Positions 16,860 through 24,674 are shown, counted from the stretch's first letter. The stretch: 29,423 nucleotides of DNA from Chloroflexota bacterium (GCA_023434145.1 JAEYTI010000040.1:1-29423); one strand, 5' to 3'. Notes: generated by a model not told the origin, from the letters alone. A program made the numbers and translations.

Positions 16860-17486
16860 TTACAATATGCCGATTTCCTTTGCCTTCATGGCTGCTTCGA
16901 GGCGGCCTTTGGCGCCCAGCTTGCGCAGGATGTTGGTGATGTGAAACTCAACCGTGCGCTCCGACATTTGAAGCTGTGTTGCGATCTCGCGCGAGGTGCC
17001 ACCCATTGAAATGGCATGCAGCACTTGCAGCTCGCGCTTGGTGAGCTGGCTGTTGTTGGGCGAATCGCTGACCAGGATGTTCGACAGCCGGTCCGATACG
17101 CCGGGGCTGAGCCAGGTGTCGCCCAACTGTACAGCGCGGATGGCCTCGGAGATGACCATTGGGTCTTCATCTTTGAGGATATAGCCATTCACCCCGGCCT
17201 TGAGCATGCCGATGATGGTAGGGATATCGCCGTGCGCCGAAAGCACCAGGATACGGCAGAAATCGGCCTGGACTTTTAGCTCCTTCACAATGTCGTTGGC
17301 GCGCTTGCCGGGCATGTGGATATCCAGCAGCAGGATATCAGGCTTTAGCGTGTAGACCAGTTGGAGCGCGTCATCACCGTTTAACGCTTCACCAACCACT
17401 TCCAGATCATTGTGACGGGTTAGCTCATTGCGAACCCCCGAGCGAACAATAGGATGATCGTCTGCGATGATGACACGGATGCTCAT
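16860..17486 (-). CDS. NarL/ComA-type response regulator
   Basis: The 208-residue protein has a receiver domain with the acidic pair D9-D10 and the phosphoacceptor D55 (LLLDIHMPG), followed by T/S (VLSAHGD) and K (YILKDED). The C-terminal LuxR-type HTH reads LTKRELQVLHAISMGGTSREIA...SERTVEFHITNILRKLG. It is the last gene of the four-gene operon, 65 bases after the kinase, and should be its phosphorylation target. By position and type it corresponds to ComA of ComQXPA; sequence alone cannot separate ComA from other NarL members. The likely binding sites are the inverted repeats at 21241 and 15251. Confidence 0.88.
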   Translation of the reverse strand: MSIRVIIADDHPIVRSGVRNELTRHNDLEVVGEALNGDDALQLVYTLKPDILLLDIHMPGKRANDIVKELKVQADFCRILVLSAHGDIPTIIGMLKAGVNGYILKDEDPMVISEAIRAVQLGDTWLSPGVSDRLSNILVSDSPNNSQLTKRELQVLHAISMGGTSREIATQLQMSERTVEFHITNILRKLGAKGRLEAAMKAKEIGIL

Positions 17487-17551
17487 AGTATTTTCTCTTC
17501 TTCCTGTTTGGTTTATTTATGCCTGAGCTTGCGCGTTCCAGTGGGTTGATT

Positions 17552-19951
17552 TTATATGGCGCTTACCACTGCCGAACTCCGCGCCGCATACAGCGGGATC
17601 CACGCGGAGAGGCGGCAGCCCTTGCCCGATTCTGATTCGATGGTCATTCTTCCGCCAACAGCTTCCACCTGCTCCTGCAAACCGATCAGCCCGAAGTGCT
17701 GGTGCGCAACCAGTACTTCCAGCGTGTCCGGCGGGTCGAAGCCCTGCCCATCATCCTCGATCAACAGCGACAGACCCGTCTCGGGGTCTACGTGCAGGTC
17801 GATGATGGCGGTGTTGGCTTCGGCATGCTTCTGAATGTTGATCAGCGCCTCTTGCATAAAGCGGTAGATGCACAGCGCTACGTCGTCGCGGATCTCGTAC
17901 GCGCCGCAGTCGGCCCGGTTGAAGAAGATTTCGAACGCTACCTGGCTTTTGATTTCCGTGATGCGCGCTTCGAGCGCGGGCACGAGGCCCAGCGCGTCGA
18001 GGGCAGGGGGGCGCAGGTCGGCGCAGATGCCGCGCAGCTCTACCAGGCTCTCGTGCAGGTCTGAGCGGATGTTCTCCAACTCTTCGGAGGTCTCGGGGTC
18101 GTTGCGCGCGCGGACGTTGGCAAGCTGGAAGTTTACGCCCACCAGCGTTTGAATGACGATGTCGTGCAGGTCGCGGGCGATGCGCTTGCGCTCTACTTCC
18201 AGCGCCCAGCGTGCCTTGCGGTTCAGCTCGCGCACCTGGTCGGAGCGAGTGCGCACCTCTTCGAGCAGGCGCTCGTTTTCGAGCGCGGCCCCGGCCTGGC
18301 GCAGCACCACTTCCAAAATCTCCAGGTCTTTGGCTTCAAAATCGCCGCGACCGCGCTTGCTGCCCAGCAGCAGCAGGCCCTGCCAGTTGCTGCGTCCGCC
18401 AAACAGCAGCCACAGCTTAGGGGGCGAATCCAGCCGCACGTGCTCGCTGATGCCCGCCTTGGCGACGTATCCGCGCAGCTCTTCGCCGGGGCCCATCTCG
18501 CGGCCCGTAGTGTTCTGCAAATCCTGAAACAGCTCGGTAACCGCTTCGTGGTCAGCAATGAGCATTTCGGTGGTCGATTTGTGATCTTTCCCCGTCTGAA
18601 TCAGCCGCCCATCGCCCAGCACCAGGCTGACCGATTCGAGCAGCAGCGTGCGCTGGATGGTGTGGCACAGCGTCTGCGCGATGCTGACCGTATCGCCTTT
18701 GACGTGTTTCAGCTCCTCAGAGATGCGCTTCACCGCGCCGCGATCATCCACCCAGCCGCCGTAGAAGGCCAGGTACAGCCGCCGGGCAAGCGCCTGGTGC
18801 ATGGGGTGCGCGGTGAGCATCAGCACCAGCACCGCCAGCACTTCGATCAGTGTGTGCGGTTGGCGCACAGACGAGAAGGAATCGGTGATGAAGATATAGA
18901 GGAAGGCGTAGATGACGAATACAATGAAGGTCGCCAGGGCATACGCCGCGCTCTGGCTGATCTCGCGCTCCATTTTTACCAACCGGTAGAGCAGGATGGA
19001 ATAGCTGTAGCCCAGCGGCAAGATCAGCAGCGCCAGCATGGTGATATCATATGGCAGCATATACTGCCCGGTAAGCGCGTCGGGGATCAGCGAGAAGAAT
19101 ACCGAAGGCAGGAACGCGCTAATAGCCGAGATCCCGGCGATTTTGGTGCGGCGGCGCTGTTCGGTGGTGGCGCCTTTCCACGAGGTGTAGATCAGCAAGC
19201 CGGCCGAGGCCAGCAGGCAGATGCCCACCCAGATGTATTTGAGGCCGAGGATCGGCCCAACCATCACCAATTGAAGGCGGTAGAAATCAGCCAGACTAAG
19301 TAGGAGGGCTAAAGCGTACAGTCCAGGGAGGACTTTTTTCCCCGAAAGGAATCCCTCCCAGGAGGACAAGGCCAGATGGGTATGCAGTGCCAGCGGCCCA
19401 ACCCACCATAACATTAGACCAAAAATTTGCCAGCTCCAGGCGGGGGAAATCGCCGATACGGCTCCTAATCCGAGCGTTAATGCCGCAGTCTGGCAGAACA
19501 AATAGAACAATGTCACAAGCCTGTCGTTCTGACCGAACGCCAACACCAGCGTCCCAAGCAGCCAGAATGCAAAGGCGACGGGTATAATGGCCAATCGTTT
19601 GGCAAGCTCGGAGGTAGGCGTTGCGACTAGTTGGATGGTAACCTTAGAGCTCACCCCCTGCCGGTTGATCGTAAAGGTTACCCAATCACCAACATGTCGA
19701 TTGGGAAGGAAACGAGCTTCGTAAACTGGCACCTCATCAATTTTGGTAATAACAGAGCCAACTTCAAACAGCCCGGCTGCCGGTCCTTTGGCGTCAACGT
19801 TAATGATCAACCCATTAGAAAACGACCAAGTCATTCCAGAGTATGGGTGCTCTACCAATAAGAAGGCAGACCAGCCAAGGAGAAGCATTACCAGGGCGGT
19901 TAGAAGGTAGAGCCAGTTGCGGTAGTCGCGGATTTTATTCACGGCTAACAT
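17552..19951 (-). CDS. ComP-like polytopic sensor histidine kinase
   Basis: The 799-residue kinase has TM1 at about 12-33 and then a PDZ-like extracytoplasmic segment (about 45-111, with GLFEVGSVITKIDEVPVYEA and WVTFTINRQG). About nine more membrane helices follow to residue 381, then a GAF-like region (about 405-575, ending LEVVLRQAGAALENERLLEEVR). A HisKA_3 with H596 (RIARDLHDIVIQTL) and an HATPase (MQEALINIQKHA, IEDDGQGFD, HFGLIGLQEQV) complete it. Length, multiple helices and NarL-class core match ComP, the ComX receptor. The ATG is 13 bases after the ComQ-like stop with no good Shine-Dalgarno, suggesting translational coupling. Ligand identity is inference from neighbours. Confidence 0.85.
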   Translation of the reverse strand: MLAVNKIRDYRNWLYLLTALVMLLLGWSAFLLVEHPYSGMTWSFSNGLIINVDAKGPAAGLFEVGSVITKIDEVPVYEARFLPNRHVGDWVTFTINRQGVSSKVTIQLVATPTSELAKRLAIIPVAFAFWLLGTLVLAFGQNDRLVTLFYLFCQTAALTLGLGAVSAISPAWSWQIFGLMLWWVGPLALHTHLALSSWEGFLSGKKVLPGLYALALLLSLADFYRLQLVMVGPILGLKYIWVGICLLASAGLLIYTSWKGATTEQRRRTKIAGISAISAFLPSVFFSLIPDALTGQYMLPYDITMLALLILPLGYSYSILLYRLVKMEREISQSAAYALATFIVFVIYAFLYIFITDSFSSVRQPHTLIEVLAVLVLMLTAHPMHQALARRLYLAFYGGWVDDRGAVKRISEELKHVKGDTVSIAQTLCHTIQRTLLLESVSLVLGDGRLIQTGKDHKSTTEMLIADHEAVTELFQDLQNTTGREMGPGEELRGYVAKAGISEHVRLDSPPKLWLLFGGRSNWQGLLLLGSKRGRGDFEAKDLEILEVVLRQAGAALENERLLEEVRTRSDQVRELNRKARWALEVERKRIARDLHDIVIQTLVGVNFQLANVRARNDPETSEELENIRSDLHESLVELRGICADLRPPALDALGLVPALEARITEIKSQVAFEIFFNRADCGAYEIRDDVALCIYRFMQEALINIQKHAEANTAIIDLHVDPETGLSLLIEDDGQGFDPPDTLEVLVAHQHFGLIGLQEQVEAVGGRMTIESESGKGCRLSAWIPLYAARSSAVVSAI

Positions 19952-19964
19952 AGGGAAACAGAGG

Positions 19965-20963
19965 TTAAATTCCTGGAGATATGCGCGTTCCAGCGTGATT
20001 AATCAAATTGTACAGTGGCATGGAGCTTTGCGGGGGTAGTTGTAAGGAATCCAGCAGAGAGATAGCCTGTTGGCGGTACTTGGCGGCTTCTAAAGAGAGG
20101 TAGATCACCGCACCCGCGGAAACAATCATCCGCCGGGCTTCCACTTCTGATGTTGGGTCGCTTACTGCTGTATGGAGATATTCTACCAGCTTTGCGCGTT
20201 TTTCGGGCGGCAGCACCAGCAGCGCGTACTGCGCAGGCAGCGTGCGACGGCCAGAAGCCAAGTCACTACCCGTTTCTTCTCCAATGCCTAAACCGGAGAG
20301 ATCGTTGTTCATCTGGTTGAGAATGCCTAGCCTCCGGCCCACTTCGCTGAGTGATGCAACCTTCACGCTGTCAGCACCTGCCAGCCGCGCACCCAGATAA
20401 GCCCCCAACGCAAAGAACTTGCCGGATTTGGAGTCTATGACTCGCCAAACTTGCTCGAAGTCGGGCTCTTTTTTTGCAAGATCATCGTGCTGTCCGGCAC
20501 ATACCATCAGCGACTGGCGGAAGAACTCGCGCGTGATCTCCTCACAGGTTTCTTTGGATACGTCGCCCGGTTCCACTTTGGTCAGAATGCGACCGGAATG
20601 CAAAATCAGCCCGGTGGTTAGGTTCGTGACAACCCCCGGGCTGTATTTGGAAAAGATGGGGTGATAGATTTCCTCGTCTTCTATTTTATCCAGCAGGTAC
20701 GAAGCGACAAATAGCAATACCCACGCGGTGTTGGCAGCGACAGTGGTTTGGTTTATCTTCCCTGCTGCCTGCCCACAAAGAATGGGCAGCGGGAAGTAAC
20801 TGGGCTTTTCCTCTTTGCCTGCCTTCGGCCAAACGGCGTGCAGGAGGGAGACAAGGGCGATGCGATAGTCCGGGTCAGGCTCGTATTCAACCCAGTACTG
20901 GTCTAACCAGTCCTGGATCACCTTCAGATAATAAGAGACTGTTTCTGCTTCTACCCGATCCAT
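19965..20963 (-). CDS. ComQ-like class I isoprenyl synthase/transferase
   Basis: The 332-residue protein has the class I trans-prenyltransferase fold. The first metal motif region is LLDKIEDEE (D92 and D96). A GQHDDLAKKE segment lies at 157-166, and the second motif region is NQMNNDLSGLG (219-225) followed by SDLASGRRTLPAQYAL (233-248). The motifs are weaker than the DDxxD pairs of farnesyl or geranylgeranyl synthases and resemble ComQ, which prenylates a Trp of ComX. It starts inside the end of the 74-residue peptide gene (13-base overlap), so the two are translated together. An ordinary polyprenyl synthase is the alternative, but the setting favours ComQ. Confidence 0.8.
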   Translation of the reverse strand: MDRVEAETVSYYLKVIQDWLDQYWVEYEPDPDYRIALVSLLHAVWPKAGKEEKPSYFPLPILCGQAAGKINQTTVAANTAWVLLFVASYLLDKIEDEEIYHPIFSKYSPGVVTNLTTGLILHSGRILTKVEPGDVSKETCEEITREFFRQSLMVCAGQHDDLAKKEPDFEQVWRVIDSKSGKFFALGAYLGARLAGADSVKVASLSEVGRRLGILNQMNNDLSGLGIGEETGSDLASGRRTLPAQYALLVLPPEKRAKLVEYLHTAVSDPTSEVEARRMIVSAGAVIYLSLEAAKYRQQAISLLDSLQLPPQSSMPLYNLINHAGTRISPGI

Positions 20964-21175
20964 GCAATCAGAGCGCCCAGTCCTCCATCAACGCTCGTCA
21001 TGGAGACACCGAGGTCGAGCAGCGATTTGATGGCGGCGATTTCGGCGTCGGTGATAACCTGGCCGTTTAACATGCGGGTATCGACAAGCTCGCGCAGAGT
21101 TTGCGCGAAGGTAGGCTCAGAAGCGAGCCGATAGGCAATCGTTGCCAGGGTCGACGAGGCGATTTCTGTGAACAT
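20951..21175 (-). CDS. ComX-like pheromone precursor peptide
   Basis: The peptide has 74 residues and a C-terminus GGLGALIAWIG, where W72, the only Trp, is third from the end. This is the same place as the prenylated Trp of B. subtilis ComX (QWGD). The leader pattern Y-R-L-A-S-E-P...L..L...LNGQVITDAEIAAIK is similar in layout to the ComX leader (YFLNYPEALKKLKNKE...). GGAGGG lies four bases before ATG 21175; the frame continues to 21256 but that part overlaps the promoter. It is first in the operon and overlaps the ComQ-like gene. Prenylation, cleavage and export are inferred; another kind of RiPP precursor is possible. Confidence 0.75.
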   Translation of the reverse strand: MFTEIASSTLATIAYRLASEPTFAQTLRELVDTRMLNGQVITDAEIAAIKSLLDLGVSMTSVDGGLGALIAWIG

Positions 21176-21211
21176 TTTCCCTCCAATTGAAACACTCCGA
21201 CGGATAAAGAA

Positions 21212-21241
21212 AGTATAAGTTCGAACCACCGAAACAGTCAA
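21212..21241 (-). promoter_or_regulatory. promoter of the ComX-Q-P-A-like operon
   Basis: On the minus strand TTGACT (21241-21236) and TATACT (21217-21212) are separated by 18 bases. Transcription would start near 21205, leaving about 30 bases before the ATG, with its Shine-Dalgarno. Confidence 0.65.
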
Positions 21242-21260
21242 CCTGTGGATTCCCACAGGT
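21241..21260 (-). promoter_or_regulatory. inverted-repeat operator (ComA-box-like)
   Basis: The 20-base site is a perfect inverted repeat of 8-base arms, ACCTGTGG and CCACAGGT, with a four-base spacer. It overlaps the first base of the -35, the usual position of an activator. The core CTGTGG-N4-CCACAG keeps the spacing of the ComA box TTGCGG-N4-CCGCAA and four of six half-site bases. Confidence 0.6.
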
Positions 21261-21277
21261 AAAGATTAAAATCCAAT

Positions 21278-21334
21278 AATTTGTGTATTTTATGAGGCAG
21301 TTGCAACGCAACTGCCTCATAAAATACACAAATT
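21278..21334 (-). terminator. perfect 27-bp hairpin
   Basis: Arms 21278-21304 and 21308-21334 are perfectly complementary around the loop AAC. It starts three bases after the stop of the minus-strand gene at 21338 and insulates the operon promoter from that gene. Confidence 0.7.
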
Positions 21335-21337
21335 GCT

Positions 21338-22036
21338 TCATTTTGTGCCAGTCAGCAGCGTGTTCACCAGCCGCAGCACTTTTTCATCCAGGGAAGGGCG
21401 GGCCTGCTTGTTGATCCAGAGCTGGCCCGGCGCGCTTTCGTCTGTGCTCCACAACACCAGCCCGCTGAGGCGCAGAAAATCCTTGTAGAAATCGGCGGGG
21501 CTGGCATAGCGCGTGAGCGCATAAAAGCCCGGGTCCTTCGCCTCCGCGCGGGTTTTTATCCCCTGCAGCAGTTGCCCCAAATCTACCGATTGCACCACCT
21601 CTTGCCGCGCCTGAATGACCAGCATATTGGGCATGCCCGGCTGCATCTGCCCTAGCTTGTCGAGCAGGATGCGGGCGATCCGCTCGGCCCCGGCCTGCTC
21701 CAGCCGGATACGCGCCACCTCTACATTAAATGAAGTGTTCACCCGGTAGGTGAGGGCAAAATCGGGTCCGCGGCGCTTCTCGCTGGCAACCGGCTCGTAG
21801 ACCAGCGCCAGCCGCCGGTCTGCCAACAGGTGGAAGGCCACCTCCAGCTCGCAGCGCACGTCCAGCAGGCTCTCGGGCGTGCCTGCCACGCGGACCTTCT
21901 TGCGGATCTTGTCGCGGTAGGTGTCTACGAAAGCGGTGGCACGGACAGAAGCATCCATCCAGCGCAGCATCTCCGCGGCCAGCGGGCTGTGATGGCCCTC
22001 GAAGATGTAGTCGATCAGATCGGCTTGCTTGGTCAT
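21338..22036 (-). CDS. hypothetical protein with possible PD-(D/E)xK-like core
   Basis: The 232-residue protein is not one I can name. It has an N-terminal helical part (TKQADLIDYIFEGHHSPLAAEMLRW). A central segment reads ELEVAFHLLADRR...GPDFALTYR...FNVEVAR, in which E, PD and E-x-x residues are spaced as in restriction-endonuclease-like folds; the usual lysine is absent (VEVAR). The frame continues upstream to 22183, but that part lies in a repeat element. ATG 22036 is chosen because TATAAT lies six bases before it and similarity-like composition begins there. No Shine-Dalgarno is present, so the mRNA is probably leaderless. Nuclease activity is only a suggestion. Confidence 0.6.
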   Translation of the reverse strand: MTKQADLIDYIFEGHHSPLAAEMLRWMDASVRATAFVDTYRDKIRKKVRVAGTPESLLDVRCELEVAFHLLADRRLALVYEPVASEKRRGPDFALTYRVNTSFNVEVARIRLEQAGAERIARILLDKLGQMQPGMPNMLVIQARQEVVQSVDLGQLLQGIKTRAEAKDPGFYALTRYASPADFYKDFLRLSGLVLWSTDESAPGQLWINKQARPSLDEKVLRLVNTLLTGTK

Positions 22037-22042
22037 AAGGGG

Positions 22043-22048
22043 ATTATA
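22043..22048 (-). promoter_or_regulatory. -10 box of a putative leaderless promoter
   Basis: TATAAT on the minus strand ends six bases before ATG 22036. No clear -35 is seen. Confidence 0.5.
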
Positions 22049-22123
22049 TACCGGTGATGGGGAAGGCGGTTGATGTGGATTAAGAAATAGATTGGGTAAT
22101 ACAAGTGGCTCTTCCCACCGATC

Positions 22124-22395
22124 GCCTGGGGGTAATGAGGAATAACAAATCAATACGCGGATGGTTACTGTGCGCATTGACACGTAGGGGCGCAGCGAAT
22201 CTCCAGAGCCTTGTCGATCATCGAAGTACGGCTGCGCCCGGATCGTAGAACCATCTGGTTGCGCGGACGCGGGCGCAGCGCTTGTGGCGCTAAGACCGTC
22301 GGGCTGGCCCGTACAGCTGCGCCCCTACGAATCCCACGGCAACCGAGATGCCGCCATTCACGTACTTATTTGTTAATCGTCATCAACCCCCAGGC
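22124..22395. repeat. GCCTGGGGGT-type inverted-repeat element (272 bp)
   Basis: Imperfect terminal repeats of about 42 bases bound this segment. The left end begins GCCTGGGGGTAATGA and continues AATAACAAATCAATACGCGG (22141-22160). The complement of the right end begins GCCTGGGGGTTGATGA and continues ATTAACAAATAAGTACG. Inside, CGTAGGGGCGCAGC (22183-22196) is repeated in inverse at 22316-22329. There is no transposase gene, so it is MITE-like. A related element with the same termini lies at 25822-26142. Confidence 0.65.
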
Positions 22396-22474
22396 ACAGC
22401 CACCAACCACCTCCTTCCCCCAAAACGCTCCGCTGGCTGGTAAAATAGGGGTTCAAACAACCGGGAAAGGGACG

Positions 22475-22888
22475 ATGAGGCGAAACCACTTGCGAGAAAT
22501 GCGAAAAGGTCTGATGGTTACTGCTGGGGTGATCCTGGTGGCGCTGGCGATGCTGGGCATCGTCATTCCCGTGTTGCCCACCACGCCCTTCCTGCTGCTT
22601 GCGGCATTTCTGTTCGCGCGGAGCTCCGACCGGATGCACGATTGGCTGCTCAACCACCGCTGGTTCGGCCCCTACATTCGCAATTACCGCGAAGGCCGCG
22701 GTATGACGGCCCGCCACAAGGCTTTTACCATCGCCTCGCTGTGGTTGGGCATTGGCTTCACCATCGTTTTTGCCGTTGAGAACCCCTGGGTGCGCCTGCT
22801 GCTGATCGCTATTGCGTGCGGCGTCACCTTCCACCTGCTGCGGATCAACACCTGCCTGCCCGATGCGCGGGATAATGGCCTGGCGTAG
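22475..22888 (+). CDS. DUF454 (YbaN-like) inner-membrane protein
   Basis: The 137-residue protein has the DUF454 signature. A first hydrophobic helix precedes IVIPVLPTTPFLLLAAFLFARSSDRMHDWLLNHRWFGPYIRNYREGRGM, and two further helices make up the C-terminal half. Its function is unknown. ATG 22475 has AAAGG four bases upstream; the upstream open frame lies in the repeat element. An alternative ATG is at 22499. The CDF exporter gene follows after 15 bases on the same strand, so they probably form an operon. Confidence 0.85.
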   Translation: MRRNHLREMRKGLMVTAGVILVALAMLGIVIPVLPTTPFLLLAAFLFARSSDRMHDWLLNHRWFGPYIRNYREGRGMTARHKAFTIASLWLGIGFTIVFAVENPWVRLLLIAIACGVTFHLLRINTCLPDARDNGLA

Positions 22889-22903
22889 AGAGATCTCATT
22901 TCT

Positions 22904-23848
22904 ATGCGCGACCTGAGCCGCTGGCAGCAGCCGCACAAATTCGCCCTGCACGACGCGGGTAACGAACGCAGAACCCTGTGGGTGGTGCTGCTGACCCTCT
23001 TCATGATGGCAGCAGAGATCACCGCGGGGCTGGTGTTTGGTTCCATCGCCCTGCTGGCAGATGGCTGGCACATGGGCACCCACGCGGCGGCGCTCGGCAT
23101 TACCCTGGTGGCTTATTACTATGCCCGGCGGATGGCCAACGATGCGCGCTTCACCTTTGGCACGGGCAAGATGGGTGTACTGGCAGGCTACAGCAGCGCC
23201 ATCGTGCTGCTGATCGTAGCGCTGCTGATGGTCTACGAGTCGGTGCAGCGCCTGCTCCAACCGCTGCCCATCCGCTACGATGAGGCCATCCTGGTGGCGG
23301 TGCTCGGCCTGAGCGTCAACCTGTTCAGCGCGTTTCTGCTGCGCGATAACCACGATCATGGGCATGGCCATGCGCACGAGCACAATCATGGGCACACCGA
23401 TCACAACCTGAGGGCGGCCTACCTGCACGTACTGGCAGATGCGCTCACCTCAGTGCTGGCGATCGCGGCGCTGCTGGCGGGCAAGATGTTTGGTTGGGTG
23501 TGGATGGATGCGGCGGTGGGTATTATCGGCGCGGGGGTGATCACCTGCTGGTCGGTGGGGCTGATGCGCGACACCGGCAGCATCCTGCTCGATCGCGCCG
23601 AGGACAACCACGTATCGGAGGAGATCACCCAACTGCTCGAAGCCGACGCCGATAACCGCATCGCCGACCTGCACGTGTGGAAGATCAGCTCCAACCAATA
23701 CTCCGCCGCCCTCACTCTGGTGACGGAAAATCCGCGGCCGATCCCGCACTATCGCAAGCTGCTGGAGCCGGTGGAGGCACTGGTTCACGTGACCATCGAG
23801 GTGCACCGGTGCGAGGAAGAGCAGGGGGCTACGGGAGTTGCTGGATAA
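22904..23848 (+). CDS. CDF-family divalent metal exporter (DmeF/ZitB-like)
   Basis: The 314-residue protein is a cation diffusion facilitator with about six membrane helices and a C-terminal cytoplasmic domain. The metal site is visible as D53-x-x-H56 (LLADGWHMGTH) in helix 2 and H175-x3-D179 (LHVLADALTSV) in helix 5. A histidine-rich cytoplasmic loop lies at residues 150-167. The DGWHMGTHAAAL form is typical of the DmeF branch (Co/Ni/Zn/Cd export). No metal-regulator gene or good Shine-Dalgarno is adjacent; it is likely cotranscribed with the DUF454 gene. Confidence 0.9.
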   Translation: MRDLSRWQQPHKFALHDAGNERRTLWVVLLTLFMMAAEITAGLVFGSIALLADGWHMGTHAAALGITLVAYYYARRMANDARFTFGTGKMGVLAGYSSAIVLLIVALLMVYESVQRLLQPLPIRYDEAILVAVLGLSVNLFSAFLLRDNHDHGHGHAHEHNHGHTDHNLRAAYLHVLADALTSVLAIAALLAGKMFGWVWMDAAVGIIGAGVITCWSVGLMRDTGSILLDRAEDNHVSEEITQLLEADADNRIADLHVWKISSNQYSAALTLVTENPRPIPHYRKLLEPVEALVHVTIEVHRCEEEQGATGVAG

Positions 23849-23931
23849 GCATGCGGCGGAACCGTATCGAGCCACTTCTTGGTTTGTTCCGAGAATTCGC
23901 GCGGCGCGGGTGTTTGGTTTAGCAGGATAAA

Positions 23932-23966
23932 AAATCAGGCCCGGCAACGCCGCCGGGACCTGATTT
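23932..23966 (-). terminator. intrinsic terminator of the 23993 gene
   Basis: On the minus strand AAATCAGG-T-CCCGGC pairs with GCCGGG-CCTGATTT, with one bulged base, and runs into TTTTTTAT. This is a standard intrinsic terminator 27 bases past the stop. A second short hairpin (ACCGC-TTA-GCGGT) lies between. Confidence 0.75.
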
Positions 23967-23992
23967 GCGCAAACGCCGGACCGCTTAGCGGT

Positions 23993-24457
23993 TTACTTGT
24001 TTAATTGCTCGTAAATGAACCCGACGATGTAGACGATCATCGGCGTGATCACAGCTGCTACCAGCAAAAACGTCAGCGCATCTTCTGAAAGCGCGGGTAT
24101 ATTGCCGCTGGTGGCGAGCGATACCCAAAGCAAGACGATATATGTCATGACGATAGAGACCCAGAAGGCGCGGTTGCCGGCCCGGGCGCGGATCAGGCGA
24201 AAACGCTCATCGCTGCCTTGGATCAGCATTTGCCGGGCAGCCTGCGGGTCGAGGCGAATCGTCGCGTACTGTGACATCTGCACGAACCCGACGCCGATCA
24301 GCACAACTCCGGCCGCAGGGATGAGTCTTGGGTTGAAGCTGAGTGTATCTACCAGCCGCGGTAGCAAGAGACCTGCGGCAACCATCATTAAACCTGCTCC
24401 GATCAGCGCCAGACCCCAGAACAGTTTGCTTTTTTCCAGACTCGTTTGTTTACGCAT
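23993..24457 (-). CDS. small four-helix membrane protein next to an XRE regulator
   Basis: The 154-residue protein has two hydrophobic helices before a central polar loop (ATIRLDPQAARQMLIQGSDERFRLIRARAGNRAFW) and two after it. The loop pattern with 'DER...I...A...AF' is typical of small membrane proteins (DUF2178-like) that pair with YozG-type XRE regulators. Their function is unknown. Its ATG overlaps the last codons of the disrupted regulator gene (8 bases), so it would be translated by coupling. GAGGAGG lies five to twelve bases upstream. Confidence 0.7.
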   Translation of the reverse strand: MRKQTSLEKSKLFWGLALIGAGLMMVAAGLLLPRLVDTLSFNPRLIPAAGVVLIGVGFVQMSQYATIRLDPQAARQMLIQGSDERFRLIRARAGNRAFWVSIVMTYIVLLWVSLATSGNIPALSEDALTFLLVAAVITPMIVYIVGFIYEQLNK

Positions 24458-24662
24458 CGTGCTCCTCCTCTTCAGGATAACTGAAAGTATCTTCTATTGT
24501 GACTTCGAACTGGCGGGCAAGCCTGAATGCCAGTTGAATGGATGGATTGTAGCGTCCGCGTTCGAGCGAAATAATCGTCTGGCGTGAGACGCCTACACGT
24601 TCTGCCAGCTCTTGCTGGGTCTAACCTTTTTGAGGGCCTAGTGTTTCGAAATTGTTGTCCAT
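24450..24662 (-). pseudogene. YozG-like XRE/HTH regulator with an in-frame TAG
   Basis: A 71-codon frame beginning at ATG 24662 (AAGAGGA just upstream) reads MDNNFETLGPQKG, then TAG at 24623-24621, then TQQELAERVGVSRQTIISLE and RGRYNPSIQLAFRLARQFEV. This is a clear small XRE HTH protein. The stop replaces the Leu that normally lies in 'KGLTQQELA', one base from TTG. It could be a recent pseudogene, a sequencing error or a suppressed codon. Its end overlaps the membrane-protein start. Confidence 0.75.
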
Positions 24663-24674
24663 CGTTCCTCTTAA

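Noticed and set aside
21176..21256. A longer 101-residue form of the ComX-like peptide
   Set aside because: This part overlaps the -35, -10 and operator, begins with GTG without a ribosome site, while ATG 21175 has GGAGGG.
22037..22183. N-terminal extension of the unknown gene at 21338
   Set aside because: The extension runs into the terminus of a repeat element, and a -10 box lies directly before ATG 22036.
22211..22474. N-terminal extension of the DUF454 frame
   Set aside because: It is encoded by the repeat element at 22124-22395, is low in family likeness, and a good ribosome site lies at 22475.
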